Origin: Thiomonas sp. X19
GTDB lineage: Bacteria; Pseudomonadota; Gammaproteobacteria; Burkholderiales; Burkholderiaceae_C
Reading direction: 5' to 3'
DNA: 64,000 bases
Assembly (NCBI RefSeq): GCF_900089495.1
Contig: NZ_LT605203.1
Location: forward strand, 2,010,216 to 2,074,215
Shown here: in pieces, positions 1-9,149 of the stretch
How the letters are laid out: every line of letters starts with the position of its first letter
Position numbering within the stretch: the stretch's first letter is position 1
Made by a program: the position numbers and the translations under genes
Notes under the pieces: generated by a model
Seen by the model: the letters and a program-made list of their open reading frames with translations, nothing else
Told to the model about the DNA's origin: nothing
Databases searched by the model: none

Positions 1-1
1 C

Positions 2-1678
2 GACGATCCGCACAACACCATCGTTTCGGCCAAGCGCTTGATGGGCCGCAGCCTCGCCGACCTCGGCACGGAGCTGCATCTGCCCTACCGGTTTGCCGAG
101 CAGCCAGGGGTCGTGGCGATGCGCACCGCGCAAGGCCTGAAGACGCCGGTCGATGTCTCGGCCGACATTCTGCGGGTGCTGAAGCAGCGTGCCGAGACGG
201 CACTGGGCAGCGAGCTGGTGGGTGCAGTCATCACCGTTCCGGCGTATTTCGACGACGCCCAGCGCCAGGCGACGAAAGACGCCGCCCGCGTCGCCGGGCT
301 GAACGTGCTGCGCTTGATCAACGAGCCCACCGCCGCTGCCGTGGCCTATGGCCTCGACCAGGCGGCCGAAGGCGTATACGCCGTGTACGACCTCGGCGGC
401 GGGACTTTCGATGTGTCGGTGTTGCGCCTGACCCAGGGCGTGTTCGAGGTCATGGCCACCGGCGGCGATACCGCGCTGGGCGGCGACGACTACGACCGCC
501 TGTTCGCGTTCGCCTTGGCGCAGCACGCCGGCCTGGGAGAACTGGAAGCCAGGGCGCGCAGCGCCTTGCTGCAAGCCGCACGCAGCGCCAAGGAGTTGCT
601 GAGCAGCCAGGACATGGTGCGGGTGCAGGCCGAACTCCGGCCGGGCCAGCACATCGACCAGACCGTCAGCCAGGAGGCATTCGCCAGTTGCACGCAGGCG
701 CTCACGCAACGCACCGTCACTTTGCTGGCGCAGGTGCTGGCCGACGCGCAGATCGCGCCGGAGGACATTGCCGGCATCGTGCTCGTGGGCGGTTCCACCC
801 GCATGCCGGTGGTGCGCGATGCCGTGCGGCGCTATTTCGGCCGCGAGCCTCTGGTCAACCTGAATCCCGACGAGATCGTGGCCATCGGCGCCGCGCGCCA
901 AGCGCACGCGCTGGCCGGCAATCACAGTGACGACGATCCACTGCTGCTCGACGTCATTCCGCTGTCGCTGGGGCTGGAAACCATGGGCGGGCTGGTGGAG
1001 CGCATCATTCCGCGCAACACCACCATCCCCACCGCGCGGGCGCAGGAGTTCACCACCTTCAGGGACGGGCAGACGGCCATGTCCATCCATGTGGTGCAGG
1101 GCGAGCGCGAACTGGTGGCCGATTGCCGCTCGCTGGCGCGCTTCGAACTGCGCGGCATTCCACCGATGACGGCCGGCGCCGCGCGCATTCTCGTCACGTT
1201 TCAAGTGGACGCCGACGGCCTGCTGGAGGTGAGCGCGCGCGAGCAGAGTACCGGCGTGCAGGCGCAGGTGGACGTCAAACCCAGCTACGGTTTGAGCGAC
1301 ACGCAGATTGCCGACATGCTGCAAGCCAGCTTCGCCGCGGCCGATCTCGATGCCGCGCAGCGCGTGCTGCACGAGGAGCGGGTGGACGCCGAGCGCATGC
1401 TCGACGCGACCCGCAACGCGATGCAGGCCGACGCCGATTTGCTGGGTGCCGATGAGCGCGACCGCATTCACGCGGCCATGGCCGCCTTGGCGCAGGTCGC
1501 ACGCGGCGACGACCATCTCGCCATCCGCGCCGCCACCGAACACCTGGCGCGCATCACCGAACCCTTTGCCGCACTGCGCATGAACCGCAGCATTCGCGCG
1601 GCGTTGACTGGACGCAGCGTCGCCAGCCTGGCAGACGCCACGCCGTCTGCGACGGCGGCGAACCCTTCCGAGCGTTGA
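2..1678 (+). CDS. hscA: Fe-S cluster assembly chaperone HscA, 5' end missing
   Basis: Hsp70-family chaperone specialised for iron-sulfur cluster transfer from IscU, acting in the cytosol with HscB. The frame is open from base 2, so about 558 residues remain and roughly the first 60 lie outside the window. Visible Hsp70 signatures are the phosphate-2 loop [13 protein letters not shown], the adenosine-binding [10 protein letters not shown], and the linker/substrate-domain start [14 protein letters not shown]. The last four fit the C-terminal lid poorly but keep its acidic, Ala-rich helical look. The ferredoxin gene starts four bases after the stop, the standard isc operon order, which separates HscA from DnaK. 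Confidence 0.95.
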   Translation, partial: DDPHNTIVSAKRLMGRSLADLGTELHLPYRFAEQPGVVAMRTAQGLKTPVDVSADILRVLKQRAETALGSELVGAVITVPAYFDDAQRQATKDAARVAGLNVLRLINEPTAAAVAYGLDQAAEGVYAVYDLGGGTFDVSVLRLTQGVFEVMATGGDTALGGDDYDRLFAFALAQHAGLGELEARARSALLQAARSAKELLSSQDMVRVQAELRPGQHIDQTVSQEAFASCTQALTQRTVTLLAQVLADAQIAPEDIAGIVLVGGSTRMPVVRDAVRRYFGREPLVNLNPDEIVAIGAARQAHALAGNHSDDDPLLLDVIPLSLGLETMGGLVERIIPRNTTIPTARAQEFTTFRDGQTAMSIHVVQGERELVADCRSLARFELRGIPPMTAGAARILVTFQVDADGLLEVSAREQSTGVQAQVDVKPSYGLSDTQIADMLQASFAAADLDAAQRVLHEERVDAERMLDATRNAMQADADLLGADERDRIHAAMAALAQVARGDDHLAIRAATEHLARITEPFAALRMNRSIRAALTGRSVASLADATPSATAANPSER

Positions 1679-1682
1679 GACC

Positions 1683-2015
1683 ATGCCCATCATCACCATC
1701 CTGCCGCATCACGAATACTGCCCGCAAGGCGCCAAGGTCGAGGCCGGGCGTGGCACATCCGTGTGCGAAGCCTTGCTGGAGCATGGCATTCCCATCGAGC
1801 ATGCCTGTGAAATGTCCTGCGCCTGCACCACCTGCCACGTCATCGTGCGCCAGGGCTATGCCTCGCTGGGCGAAACCGACGAGAGCGAGGACGATCTGCT
1901 GGACCGTGCCTGGGGCCTGGAGCCCACCTCGCGCCTGTCCTGCCAGGCCATCCTGAGCGATCAGGACGTGACCATCGAGATCCCCAAATATTCGATCAAC
2001 CACGCCAAGGAATAG
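1683..2015 (+). CDS. fdx: ISC-type [2Fe-2S] ferredoxin
   Basis: Adrenodoxin-like ferredoxin of 110 residues that feeds electrons to the ISC iron-sulfur assembly machinery. The cluster ligands are readable: Cys42, Cys48 and Cys51 in HACEMSCACTTCH, and Cys87 in SRLSCQAIL, the same spacing as Escherichia coli Fdx. Length is normal. It lies four bases behind hscA, so the two are cotranscribed. No iscX follows; the next gene is convergent, and only 31 bases separate the two stop codons. Confidence 0.96.
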   Translation: MPIITILPHHEYCPQGAKVEAGRGTSVCEALLEHGIPIEHACEMSCACTTCHVIVRQGYASLGETDESEDDLLDRAWGLEPTSRLSCQAILSDQDVTIEIPKYSINHAKE

Positions 2016-2046
2016 CCTGCTGCCGTCTTCTGCCCGGGCGTCGATG

Positions 2047-3198
2047 TCAGGCGTCGACGTCGGCCCGGGTGAGATACCAGGGGCGGCCCTGCATGACGGC
2101 GCGCATGGGCGCGGTCATGGCGAGAATCAAGGGCTGGGATCGATGTTCGCGCTCGCGTAACCCGGCGCGCAGCAAGAGCGTGACCAGTTCCGCCGGCCCC
2201 ATGAATTCCAGCGAGACGCTGCGATAGCCTTGCCGGCGCGCGTCACGCATGAGCATGCGCAGCAAGACCGGGAGATGTTGCGACGCTGGGTTTGCCGCGA
2301 GCAAGTCGCGCACATGCAGCGATGCGCCATCGGCTTCGCACACGGCATAGCCGAGCAACCTGCCGCCGGGAAGCGTCGGATCGATTCCAAATGTCCTCGG
2401 AGCTGCTGGCGCAACTCCGCTTGCGGACTTCCGGGGGCGCTCGGACGCTGCCCTGCCGATGGTGAAAATGCGGTAGCGATGCAGCGCGGTGGAACGGAAG
2501 CGCCAGTTGAGAAAGGCGCGGTCGCGCACGCCGATGACCCCTGCGTTGCCCACCTGCTGCTCGGCCCACAAGCTGTCGAAACGCGCGTCGGCTTGATCCA
2601 GCCACGCAGCCTGCAAATGCTCCCGCAGCAGCAGCCTGGGCAGCAGCCCGTGGCGCAGTCGCAAGGCGATATCCAGCACGCCACCGAGGCTGCGCCGCAG
2701 CCATCTCGGAAGCCAATTCGGCAAATAGTCCTGCGTGTGCAGCACGCGCACATAGCGGCTCAGGCCGCCGGCAACGTCGAAGCCGGCGCGTTTGACCACG
2801 GGCAGGGACTTGGCATTGGGGAAGCCGTACAGCAGTTCATGCCTTGCCAGGCCCTGCTCCAGCACCGCGCGTTGGAGGGTCAGTGCCGGGAACAGGGTGC
2901 GATGCTGGGTGTTCACGGCGAAGTCCGCCATGAGCCCGGCCCGCACCGAATGCGGCCCGCAGCGCAGGATGCGGGCGCCCAGACCGACGGTGCCGATGGG
3001 CTCCACGCTCTGCCCATGCTTGAGCAACAAGACCTGAGGGACGCCCGCCGGATTGTTGCGGTAGAACCAGTCGAGCTTGGCTTGCCTGCGCTCGGCATGG
3101 CCGAGATTGAACGACCAGAGGGCGACGATCTGCGCTGCGTCTTTGTCGAGATCGGCAGGCTCGACCCGGTAGCTGGCTTGCTCGGGCGCGCTAGCCAC
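2047..3198 (-). CDS. GNAT-fold acyltransferase, last gene of the asnB-ACP cassette
   Basis: About 383 residues from a GTG at 3198 that overlaps the stop of the upstream methyltransferase gene by eight bases (GTGGCTAG). An in-frame ATG at 3270 would give 407 residues but lies deep in the upstream gene. The N-terminal half resembles GNAT acyltransferases: a strand ending IGTVGLGARILRC, then GLMADFAVNTQHR, a region like the acetyl-CoA-binding segment, and LYGFPNAKSLPVVKRAGF. A second GNAT-like half follows (YRSVSLEFMGPAELVTLLLRAGL). Substrate is unknown. The cassette encodes its own carrier protein, so an acyl-ACP donor is plausible but inferred. Translational coupling ties it to the cassette. 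Confidence 0.65.
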   Translation of the reverse strand: MASAPEQASYRVEPADLDKDAAQIVALWSFNLGHAERRQAKLDWFYRNNPAGVPQVLLLKHGQSVEPIGTVGLGARILRCGPHSVRAGLMADFAVNTQHRTLFPALTLQRAVLEQGLARHELLYGFPNAKSLPVVKRAGFDVAGGLSRYVRVLHTQDYLPNWLPRWLRRSLGGVLDIALRLRHGLLPRLLLREHLQAAWLDQADARFDSLWAEQQVGNAGVIGVRDRAFLNWRFRSTALHRYRIFTIGRAASERPRKSASGVAPAAPRTFGIDPTLPGGRLLGYAVCEADGASLHVRDLLAANPASQHLPVLLRMLMRDARRQGYRSVSLEFMGPAELVTLLLRAGLREREHRSQPLILAMTAPMRAVMQGRPWYLTRADVDA

Positions 3199-4180
3199 GA
3201 TCGTTGGCGTTGGCCGCGGCCATGTCGCGCTTCCTTGCGAGCAGCACGCGAATCTGGCCACTGGCGTCACACACGGTTTCCACCGCGTCGAAGCTGGCGT
3301 TCTTGCGCAGCATCTGCTGCATCGCCGGGCCTTGCCCCAGGCCGACTTCGATGCCCAGCCAGCCGCCGGCGCGCAGCAGCGCCGGAGATTCGCGCATCAG
3401 GCGCATCAGAATGTTCACGCCGAACGGACCGCCGTCGAAAGCCAGGGCCGGTTCGTGGCCGATGATTTCCGCCGGCATGGCGTCGAGCTTGGCGGTGGAG
3501 ATATAGGGTGGGGCGGACACGATCAAGTCGATGTGGCCTTGAAACTCCGGGGCATGGAACGGGGCCAGCAGGTCGCCGGTATGCAGCGCGACGCGTTCCC
3601 CCAGTTCCTGCAGCGCCACATTCCTGCCAGCCAGCGCGATGGCCTCGGCCGAGAGATCGGCGCCATGGACGGTCGCCATGGGCTCAGCCGCAGCCAGCGC
3701 CAAGGCCAGATTGCCCGAGCCGCAACACACATCGATGACTTGCGCCGCATCGCGCCATGGCGCCATCTCGCGCAACTTGGCGAGCGCTGCAACGCCGAGC
3801 ATTTCGGTCTCGCGGCGCGGAATCAGCGCCTCGGGCCCGGCGAGCAAATCCAGACCCATGAAACGCTGGCGGCCGGTGAGGTAAGCCACAGGCACGCCTT
3901 GCAGGCGGCGGGCAATCAGCGCGTCAAGTGCAGCCAGTTGCGCGGCGTCCAGCGCAGGCAGGGCTTGGTCGTGCGCTGCCGCAACGGACAAGGCGGAACC
4001 GCCGGCCATGTGCCACAGCGCGCGCAGGCAGGAGTTGGGCGTTTCCTCGGGCTTGTCGGGCAGGGTGGACAAGGCTTGTTCGAGGTGATGCCAGCGCTCG
4101 GCGTAGTCCGCGCCAAGCAGGACAGCGTCATGGCGATGGTTCGCCGGGCCGGTGGCGGTGGGGAGTTGCCTCGTGTTCAA
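3191..4180 (-). CDS. PrmC/HemK-like SAM-dependent methyltransferase with altered NPPY motif
   Basis: About 329 residues if translation starts at the TTG that overlaps the previous gene's stop (TTGA). A longer frame back to 4453 runs inside the upstream gene and is Pro/Arg-rich there, so it is unlikely. The protein follows PrmC closely: PVAYLTGRQRF (about 97-107), IPRRETE (about 120-126), SAM-binding VIDVCCGSGNLAL (about 148-160). The catalytic NPPY of Gln/Asn N-methyltransferases is replaced by APPY (SAPPY about 222-226). In PrmC the Asn holds the substrate amide, so this copy probably does not methylate release factors. The stop overlaps the GNAT gene. Function within the cassette is unknown. 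Confidence 0.75.
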   Translation of the reverse strand: MNTRQLPTATGPANHRHDAVLLGADYAERWHHLEQALSTLPDKPEETPNSCLRALWHMAGGSALSVAAAHDQALPALDAAQLAALDALIARRLQGVPVAYLTGRQRFMGLDLLAGPEALIPRRETEMLGVAALAKLREMAPWRDAAQVIDVCCGSGNLALALAAAEPMATVHGADLSAEAIALAGRNVALQELGERVALHTGDLLAPFHAPEFQGHIDLIVSAPPYISTAKLDAMPAEIIGHEPALAFDGGPFGVNILMRLMRESPALLRAGGWLGIEVGLGQGPAMQQMLRKNASFDAVETVCDASGQIRVLLARKRDMAAANANDRG

Positions 4181-5208
4181 GGCGCATCCTCGGGGCAGAC
4201 CTCCGCCACCGCTTCCACCAGTTGCGGGCGCAGGTGCAGATAGCGGGTGCCACGGCGCTTGGCTTCGATTTCGGTGTAGATGCCCGCAGCGCGCTCCTCG
4301 CTCAAGCCGAGGGCCGCGGCGAGTTCGGCGGCAGGACGTCGATGGTTGTGGGCCCACAGCGCCAGGTCCATGTGCGCATGGGGTAGGGTGAAGTAGAACT
4401 CGTCCTGGCCCTGGGGCAGGCTGTAGGTGTCGGTGGTGGGGGCGGCATGGCACACGGCCGCTGGCAGGCCGAGGTGGCGGGCGAGGGCGTAGACCTGGGT
4501 TTTGTAGAGATGGGCGATGGGTTTGATGTCGGCCGCGCCGTCGCCGTTCTTGACGAAAAAGCCCTGGTCGTATTCCAGCCGGTTGGGCGTGCCCAGCACG
4601 GCGTAGTTCAGCCGGTCGGCATGAAAATATTCCACGGTTTTACGGATGCGCTGCTTGAAGCTGGTGGCCGCGACGATTTGCAGATACTCGCGCAGCGGCA
4701 GGCGCGCGCGCTGCTCCGGGCCGTTGGGCGCCTGCACGACGAGGTCGAAGAAATGCACCTTGCCGGCCGAGCCACCGGCAATCGCGATCTTGCTTTTCCA
4801 GGCGTCGTCGTAATCAGGGAACAGGGTGCGGATGGCGTCGTCGCGCCAGCGGTAGCACCCGATGGCAGCGAGCGTGGGGGCAATGTTCTCGGTGGCGCAG
4901 CGCAGGCCGAGCTGGGTTGCGACGGCTGCGCCCAGATCGGCGCTGTCGGGGCTGGAGTCCTGCTCCGGCATGAGCAGGCCCTGCACCTTCTCCGGTCCCA
5001 GCGCGTGCACCGCCAAGGCCGCGCAGACGGAGCTGTCCACCCCGCCCGACAGGCCCAGCACCACGCCGCGCTTGCGCATGGCCGCCAGGCTGGTGCGCAG
5101 ATGCTGGCCGATGCGTTCGACCTCGGCCGCGCAGTCGAGCGCGAACACGGCGGGGGTCAGCAGCACCGCGGGGTTTGGCGCCGTGGCAGCTTGGGTTGTT
5201 GCGCTCAC
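4177..5208 (-). CDS. NadE-like PP-loop ATP pyrophosphatase (ammonia-dependent NAD synthase family)
   Basis: About 343 residues from a GTG that overlaps the ACP stop as GTGA. The PP-loop SGGVDSS is at residues 54-60, and LNYAVLGTPNRLEYDQGFFVKNGDGAADI is cut here as the NadE signature region (NRLEYDQGF then KNGDG), followed by IKPIAHLYKTQV. No glutaminase domain is present, so ammonia must come from elsewhere. NAD synthases adenylate a carboxylate and make an amide. The setting, sandwiched between an ACP and a methyltransferase gene and behind an asparagine synthase gene, suggests a pathway role rather than NAD making, but a housekeeping nadE cannot be excluded because no other copy is in view. 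Confidence 0.8.
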   Translation of the reverse strand: MSATTQAATAPNPAVLLTPAVFALDCAAEVERIGQHLRTSLAAMRKRGVVLGLSGGVDSSVCAALAVHALGPEKVQGLLMPEQDSSPDSADLGAAVATQLGLRCATENIAPTLAAIGCYRWRDDAIRTLFPDYDDAWKSKIAIAGGSAGKVHFFDLVVQAPNGPEQRARLPLREYLQIVAATSFKQRIRKTVEYFHADRLNYAVLGTPNRLEYDQGFFVKNGDGAADIKPIAHLYKTQVYALARHLGLPAAVCHAAPTTDTYSLPQGQDEFYFTLPHAHMDLALWAHNHRRPAAELAAALGLSEERAAGIYTEIEAKRRGTRYLHLRPQLVEAVAEVCPEDAP

Positions 5209-5468
5209 GCCGCGACCTTGGTCTGGTGCTTGCGCTGCACATAGGCCTCGATGGCGTTCAGGCTGTCGAGGTTCTCGGGCACCATCTCGGCGTCCAGCAC
5301 CTGGATGCCGAACGTCTCTTCCAGGAACAGGATGAGTTCGAGGATGCCGGTGGAGTCGACGATGTGCAGGTCGAGCAGGGAATCGGCGTCGGTGAACGGT
5401 GTGCCGTCCGAACCCATGATGAAGTTGTCGTCGATGTAGCGTCGAACCTGGTACTTGGTATCGGACAT
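5205..5468 (-). CDS. Stand-alone acyl carrier protein
   Basis: 87 residues from the ATG at 5468; a longer frame upstream starts inside the ligase gene. The protein is small and acidic, and its predicted phosphopantetheine site is Ser39 in LHIVDSTGILEL, where the usual DSL is DST. It would be loaded by the ligase gene 47 bases upstream. Its stop overlaps the start of the NadE-like gene (GTGA), which predicts coupled translation. It differs from fatty-acid AcpP, which normally carries DSLDTVEL and sits in the fab cluster, so this is a dedicated pathway carrier. Confidence 0.85.
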   Translation of the reverse strand: MSDTKYQVRRYIDDNFIMGSDGTPFTDADSLLDLHIVDSTGILELILFLEETFGIQVLDAEMVPENLDSLNAIEAYVQRKHQTKVAA

Positions 5469-5515
5469 GGTGTTCTCTGTGTTGATTTTTTGGCCTGGAG
5501 AAACGGGGATCGGTC

Positions 5516-7069
5516 TCAGCGCATCCCCGTTTTTCTGATCTTGCCGGTATCGGTGCGGGGCAGGCTGGCGGCGAACTCCACCCATTTTGGCACCATGAAG
5601 TTTTCCAGCCGTGCATGGCAGTGCTTGATGATGTCGCGCTCGGTGTAGGCGCGCCCCGGCGCCAGCACGATGAAGGCCTTCACCGCCTGGCCGAGCAGGG
5701 TGTCGTCCACCCCGACCACGGCCACTTCCAGCACGCCCGGCAACTCGTGCAGCACGTTTTCCACCTCACGCGGGCTGACCTTCTCGCCACGACTTTTGAT
5801 GATGTCGTCCTTGCGGCCAACGAAGTACAGCCAGCCCTCGGCGTCGGTGCGAAACACGTCGCCCGAGTACAGCACCATCTCACCCGCAAGCGGCCCGGGC
5901 CGCAGGCGCTCGGCGGTCTCAGCAGGCTTGTTCCAGTAGCCGCGCATGACATGGCTGCCGCGTATGACCAGCTCGCCGGTGCTGCCGTTGGGCAGGCAGT
6001 GTCCGGCCTCATCCACTAGCCAAACTTCTTCATTAGGCATGCCACGCCCCACGCTGGTGGGGCGAATGTCGAGCTGATCGGGCGGCAGATATGTGACGCG
6101 CTTGCATTCGGTCAGGCCATACATGGAGTACAGCGTGGCTTGCGGGAACAGCGCGCGAATGCGGCGGATATGCGCCTCCGGCAAGGCGGCGGCGGTGTTG
6201 GTGATCAGGCGCAGGCGGGAGAGGTCGAAGTCGGCCATGTTGTCCAGCGCGGTGAGCAGCGCGAACATGGTGGGTACGCCGGGGAACACCGTGACGCCTT
6301 CGTGCGCCATGGTCTGCAACACCTTCACCGGATAGGTGAACGAGCGTTCCAGCACCACGGTGGCACCAAGCTTGAACGCCATCAGCACCTGGTAGAGCCC
6401 GTAGTCGAACGCCAGCGGCAGGGCGCAGGCGATGATGTCGTCCTCGCGCAGGCCGAGGTACTGGCTCACGGACTGTTGCGCCGTCACCATGTTCAGGTGC
6501 GTGAGCATCACGCCCTTGGGGTGGCCGGTGGAGCCGGAGGTGTAGATGATGGCGGCCAGGTCTTGGTCGATCACAGCAGCGTCCAGCTTGGGCAACGATG
6601 TGTTCGAAGGCCGTGGCGCGGGGTAGGGCAGGCGCGCGGCGTGGCCGATGGTGCCGTTTGCTTCGCCGCTTGGCGTTTCGTCGCCCACCATCCAGCAGCG
6701 GTGCACGCTGGGCGCGTGCGCCAGGGCTTCGCGTGCAACGCTGGCCAGCGCGGTTTGCGTCACCAGGCCGCTGGCTTGGGCGTCGTTCAACATGTAGGCC
6801 AGCTTGTCGGCCTTGGTCAGGGTGTTGACCGGCATGAACACCGCGCCCACTTGCAGCACCGCGAACACGGCTGCGACCATCTCTTCGGAGTTGTCGAGAA
6901 ACAGCGCCACGCGGTCGCCGCGACGAATGCCGTGCTGGTGCAGGCTGAGTGCCAGTGCCTCGGCCTGCGCGGCGATGTCGGCATAGCTGCTGCGCCGGCC
7001 TTCACGCACGAGCGCGGTTTTGGCGGGAAGGCGAACTGCGGTGGTGGCGAAAAAGTCGTGGAGCAGCAC
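5516..7069 (-). CDS. AMP-forming acyl/amino-acid ligase of the ANL superfamily
   Basis: Adenylate-forming enzyme of about 517 residues from GTG 7069 (VLLHDFFATTAVRLP). The only ATG is at 7282, inside the upstream gene. The P-loop is YTSGSTGHPKG at about 175-186. Core motifs YSMYGLTECKRVTYL, GELVIRGSHVMRGYWN, YSGDVFRTDAEGWLYFVGRKDDIIKSRGE (cut: YSGD, GRKDDIIKSRGEK) and the C-terminal Lys in RTDTGKIRK are all present. It should adenylate a carboxylate and pass it to the ACP encoded next. It resembles ligases found in exosortase-associated clusters, but no exosortase gene is here. Substrate cannot be read from sequence by eye. Confidence 0.85.
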   Translation of the reverse strand: MLLHDFFATTAVRLPAKTALVREGRRSSYADIAAQAEALALSLHQHGIRRGDRVALFLDNSEEMVAAVFAVLQVGAVFMPVNTLTKADKLAYMLNDAQASGLVTQTALASVAREALAHAPSVHRCWMVGDETPSGEANGTIGHAARLPYPAPRPSNTSLPKLDAAVIDQDLAAIIYTSGSTGHPKGVMLTHLNMVTAQQSVSQYLGLREDDIIACALPLAFDYGLYQVLMAFKLGATVVLERSFTYPVKVLQTMAHEGVTVFPGVPTMFALLTALDNMADFDLSRLRLITNTAAALPEAHIRRIRALFPQATLYSMYGLTECKRVTYLPPDQLDIRPTSVGRGMPNEEVWLVDEAGHCLPNGSTGELVIRGSHVMRGYWNKPAETAERLRPGPLAGEMVLYSGDVFRTDAEGWLYFVGRKDDIIKSRGEKVSPREVENVLHELPGVLEVAVVGVDDTLLGQAVKAFIVLAPGRAYTERDIIKHCHARLENFMVPKWVEFAASLPRTDTGKIRKTGMR

Positions 7070-7163
7070 GGTTTGGGCGGGGCTGAAACAGTGATGAGGA
7101 AAGGGGAACCCGGTCGTGCCGTGAGTGAGATGTTTGAGTGCGCGAGACAGAACGCAAACGAGC

Positions 7164-9149
7164 TTACGGGAAGGCCGCCAGCCGGGCCTCCCGCGCTTGC
7201 GGGGTGGGTGATGGCGGGGCAAAAAACTGTTGATGCAGCAGCATCGTGGACAGCACGCCGACGAAAGCCATGTTGTCGGCAAAGCCGATGGCCCGCCCGG
7301 CCTGGCATTTGGCGAACAGCTTGCTCACCGCAGCGGGGTCGAAATAGCCGGCATCGGCAATGGCGCCCGGGCTCATCAGTTCGGCGGCGTAATCCACCGG
7401 CTTGCCTTGCTCGAAAAAACTCTGGCTGTCGGGGGCGCGGTAGGGTTGCTTGGTGCGGGTGCGCAGGGTCTCGGGCAGCAGGCCGCGCATGGCGCGTTTG
7501 AGCAGCCATTTCTCGGTCAGGCCCATGAGCTTGTAGCGCGGCGGCAGCCGGTTGGCGAAGGCGATGAGGCGGTGGTCCAGAAACGGAAAACGGCCCTCGA
7601 TGGAATGCGCCATGGCCATGCGGTCGCCCTGCGAGCACAGCAGGTAGCCGCTCATCAGGGTGTGGGCCTCGATGTACTGGTCTTGCTGCAGCGCCTGCCA
7701 GTGCGCGAACTCGGGCGGCACCTGGCTGGCGATGGCTTGCAGCGCGTTCCAGTCGCCCAGTTCGGTGCGCACGGCGGGCGAGAAAAACTGCCAGGTGCGC
7801 TGCGTCGTGGTCCAGCGGGGCAGGTGGCCGAAGCCGGGCCGGCCCAGATGTTCGGCGCCATCGGCAAAAAAACGCTGCGCCAGCGCGCGGCCGGCCGCGG
7901 GGGAATGCTGCAGATAGGGATAGAGCCGGTCCAGCAGCGCGCCGCGCCAGGCGGACTGCGGCTGCCGCGCCATGAAGCGCCGCACCCGCGCCTCCTTGAA
8001 CAAGTCGTAGCCGCCGAACACTTCGTCCGCGCCTTCGCCGGTGAGCACCACTTTGTAGCCGCTGTCGCGCACATGCCCGGCCAGCAGCATCAGCGGTGCC
8101 GGCGCGGTGCGCAGGATGGGCGATTCGGCATGGAATACGGCCAGCGGAAAAGCTGCGGCAATGTCAGCCCGGGTGCAGTGCAGGGTGCTGTGCTCGCAGC
8201 GCAGGTGGCCCACCAGCAGGCGCTGCTCGGCGCTCTCGTCGAACTCGGCGTCGTCGAAGGTGAGCGAAAAGGTGCGCAGCGGGGTGCTGGTGTGGTGGTG
8301 GATGAGGGTGGTGATGACCGACGAATCCAGCCCGCCGCTGAGGTAGGCGCCCACCGGCACGTCGGCGCGCAGTTGCAGGCGCACGCAGTCGATCAGCAAC
8401 TCGCGCAGCGCCTCCGCGGCTTCGTCCGCATGGGCGTAGGGCTCGGCAGATTCAGCGCCTTGCGCTGGAAAGCTCCAGTCCCAGTAACGCCAGGTACGCG
8501 AGCCCTGCGCGTCCACCGCCATGCACTCGCCCGGCCCCAAACTCTGCACGCCGGCGAACACCGCATGCGGCGACAGCGGCGCCCAGGTGGTGAAAATTTC
8601 GCCCAGCGCCTGGACGTCAAGCCTGCGCGGCACCTCCGGCAGCGCGAACAGCGCCTTCACCTCCGAGGCAAAGGCGAAGCGGCCACCCATGGGTCCACCA
8701 AGCTGTGTGAAAAACAGCGGGCGTATGCCCACGCGGTCGCGCGCCAGCAGCAGACGTTGGCGGCGGGCATCCCACAGCGCGAAAGCGAACTGGCCGTTCA
8801 GGTGCTCGACGCAGGCGTCGCCATATTCCACATAGGCGTGAAGAATGACTTCGGTGTCCGAGCGCGTGGCGAAGCGGTGGCCACGCGCTTGCAGGCTGCG
8901 CCGCAGTTCCACATGGTTGAAGATTTCGCCGTTGAACGTGAGCCACAGATGGCGTTCGGCATTCGCCATGGGCTGCACGCCGCCTTCGAGGTCGATGATG
9001 CTCAGGCGCGCATGCCCCAGCGCAATCGGGCCTTCATGGTGGATGCCGCTCGCATCCGGGCCACGGTGATGCAGGCGTTGCGTCATGGCACGCACCTCGG
9101 CCGGGTCGGGCGCATGCCGCCAATCCAGAATGCCTGCAATGCCACACAT
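7164..9149 (-). CDS. Asparagine synthase-like glutamine amidotransferase
   Basis: 661 residues in two domains. The class II glutaminase domain begins MCGIAGILD, giving the N-terminal nucleophile Cys2, and contains HHRGPDASG and FNGEIFN. The synthetase domain carries the PP-loop SGGLDSS at about 270-276 and TGEGADEVFGGYD. It should hydrolyse glutamine and use the ammonia to amidate an adenylated carboxylate. It is the first gene of the cassette; the ligase start is 95 bases after its stop. Enzymes of this type serve as AsnB and also as pathway amidotransferases, for instance in making malonamoyl starter units, so the substrate here need not be aspartate. Confidence 0.85.
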   Translation of the reverse strand: MCGIAGILDWRHAPDPAEVRAMTQRLHHRGPDASGIHHEGPIALGHARLSIIDLEGGVQPMANAERHLWLTFNGEIFNHVELRRSLQARGHRFATRSDTEVILHAYVEYGDACVEHLNGQFAFALWDARRQRLLLARDRVGIRPLFFTQLGGPMGGRFAFASEVKALFALPEVPRRLDVQALGEIFTTWAPLSPHAVFAGVQSLGPGECMAVDAQGSRTWRYWDWSFPAQGAESAEPYAHADEAAEALRELLIDCVRLQLRADVPVGAYLSGGLDSSVITTLIHHHTSTPLRTFSLTFDDAEFDESAEQRLLVGHLRCEHSTLHCTRADIAAAFPLAVFHAESPILRTAPAPLMLLAGHVRDSGYKVVLTGEGADEVFGGYDLFKEARVRRFMARQPQSAWRGALLDRLYPYLQHSPAAGRALAQRFFADGAEHLGRPGFGHLPRWTTTQRTWQFFSPAVRTELGDWNALQAIASQVPPEFAHWQALQQDQYIEAHTLMSGYLLCSQGDRMAMAHSIEGRFPFLDHRLIAFANRLPPRYKLMGLTEKWLLKRAMRGLLPETLRTRTKQPYRAPDSQSFFEQGKPVDYAAELMSPGAIADAGYFDPAAVSKLFAKCQAGRAIGFADNMAFVGVLSTMLLHQQFFAPPSPTPQAREARLAAFP

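Noticed and set aside
3199..3270. Longer N-terminus for the GNAT protein from ATG 3270
   Set aside because: The extra 24 residues lie inside the methyltransferase gene and look unconserved; the GTG overlapping the stop is better placed for coupling.
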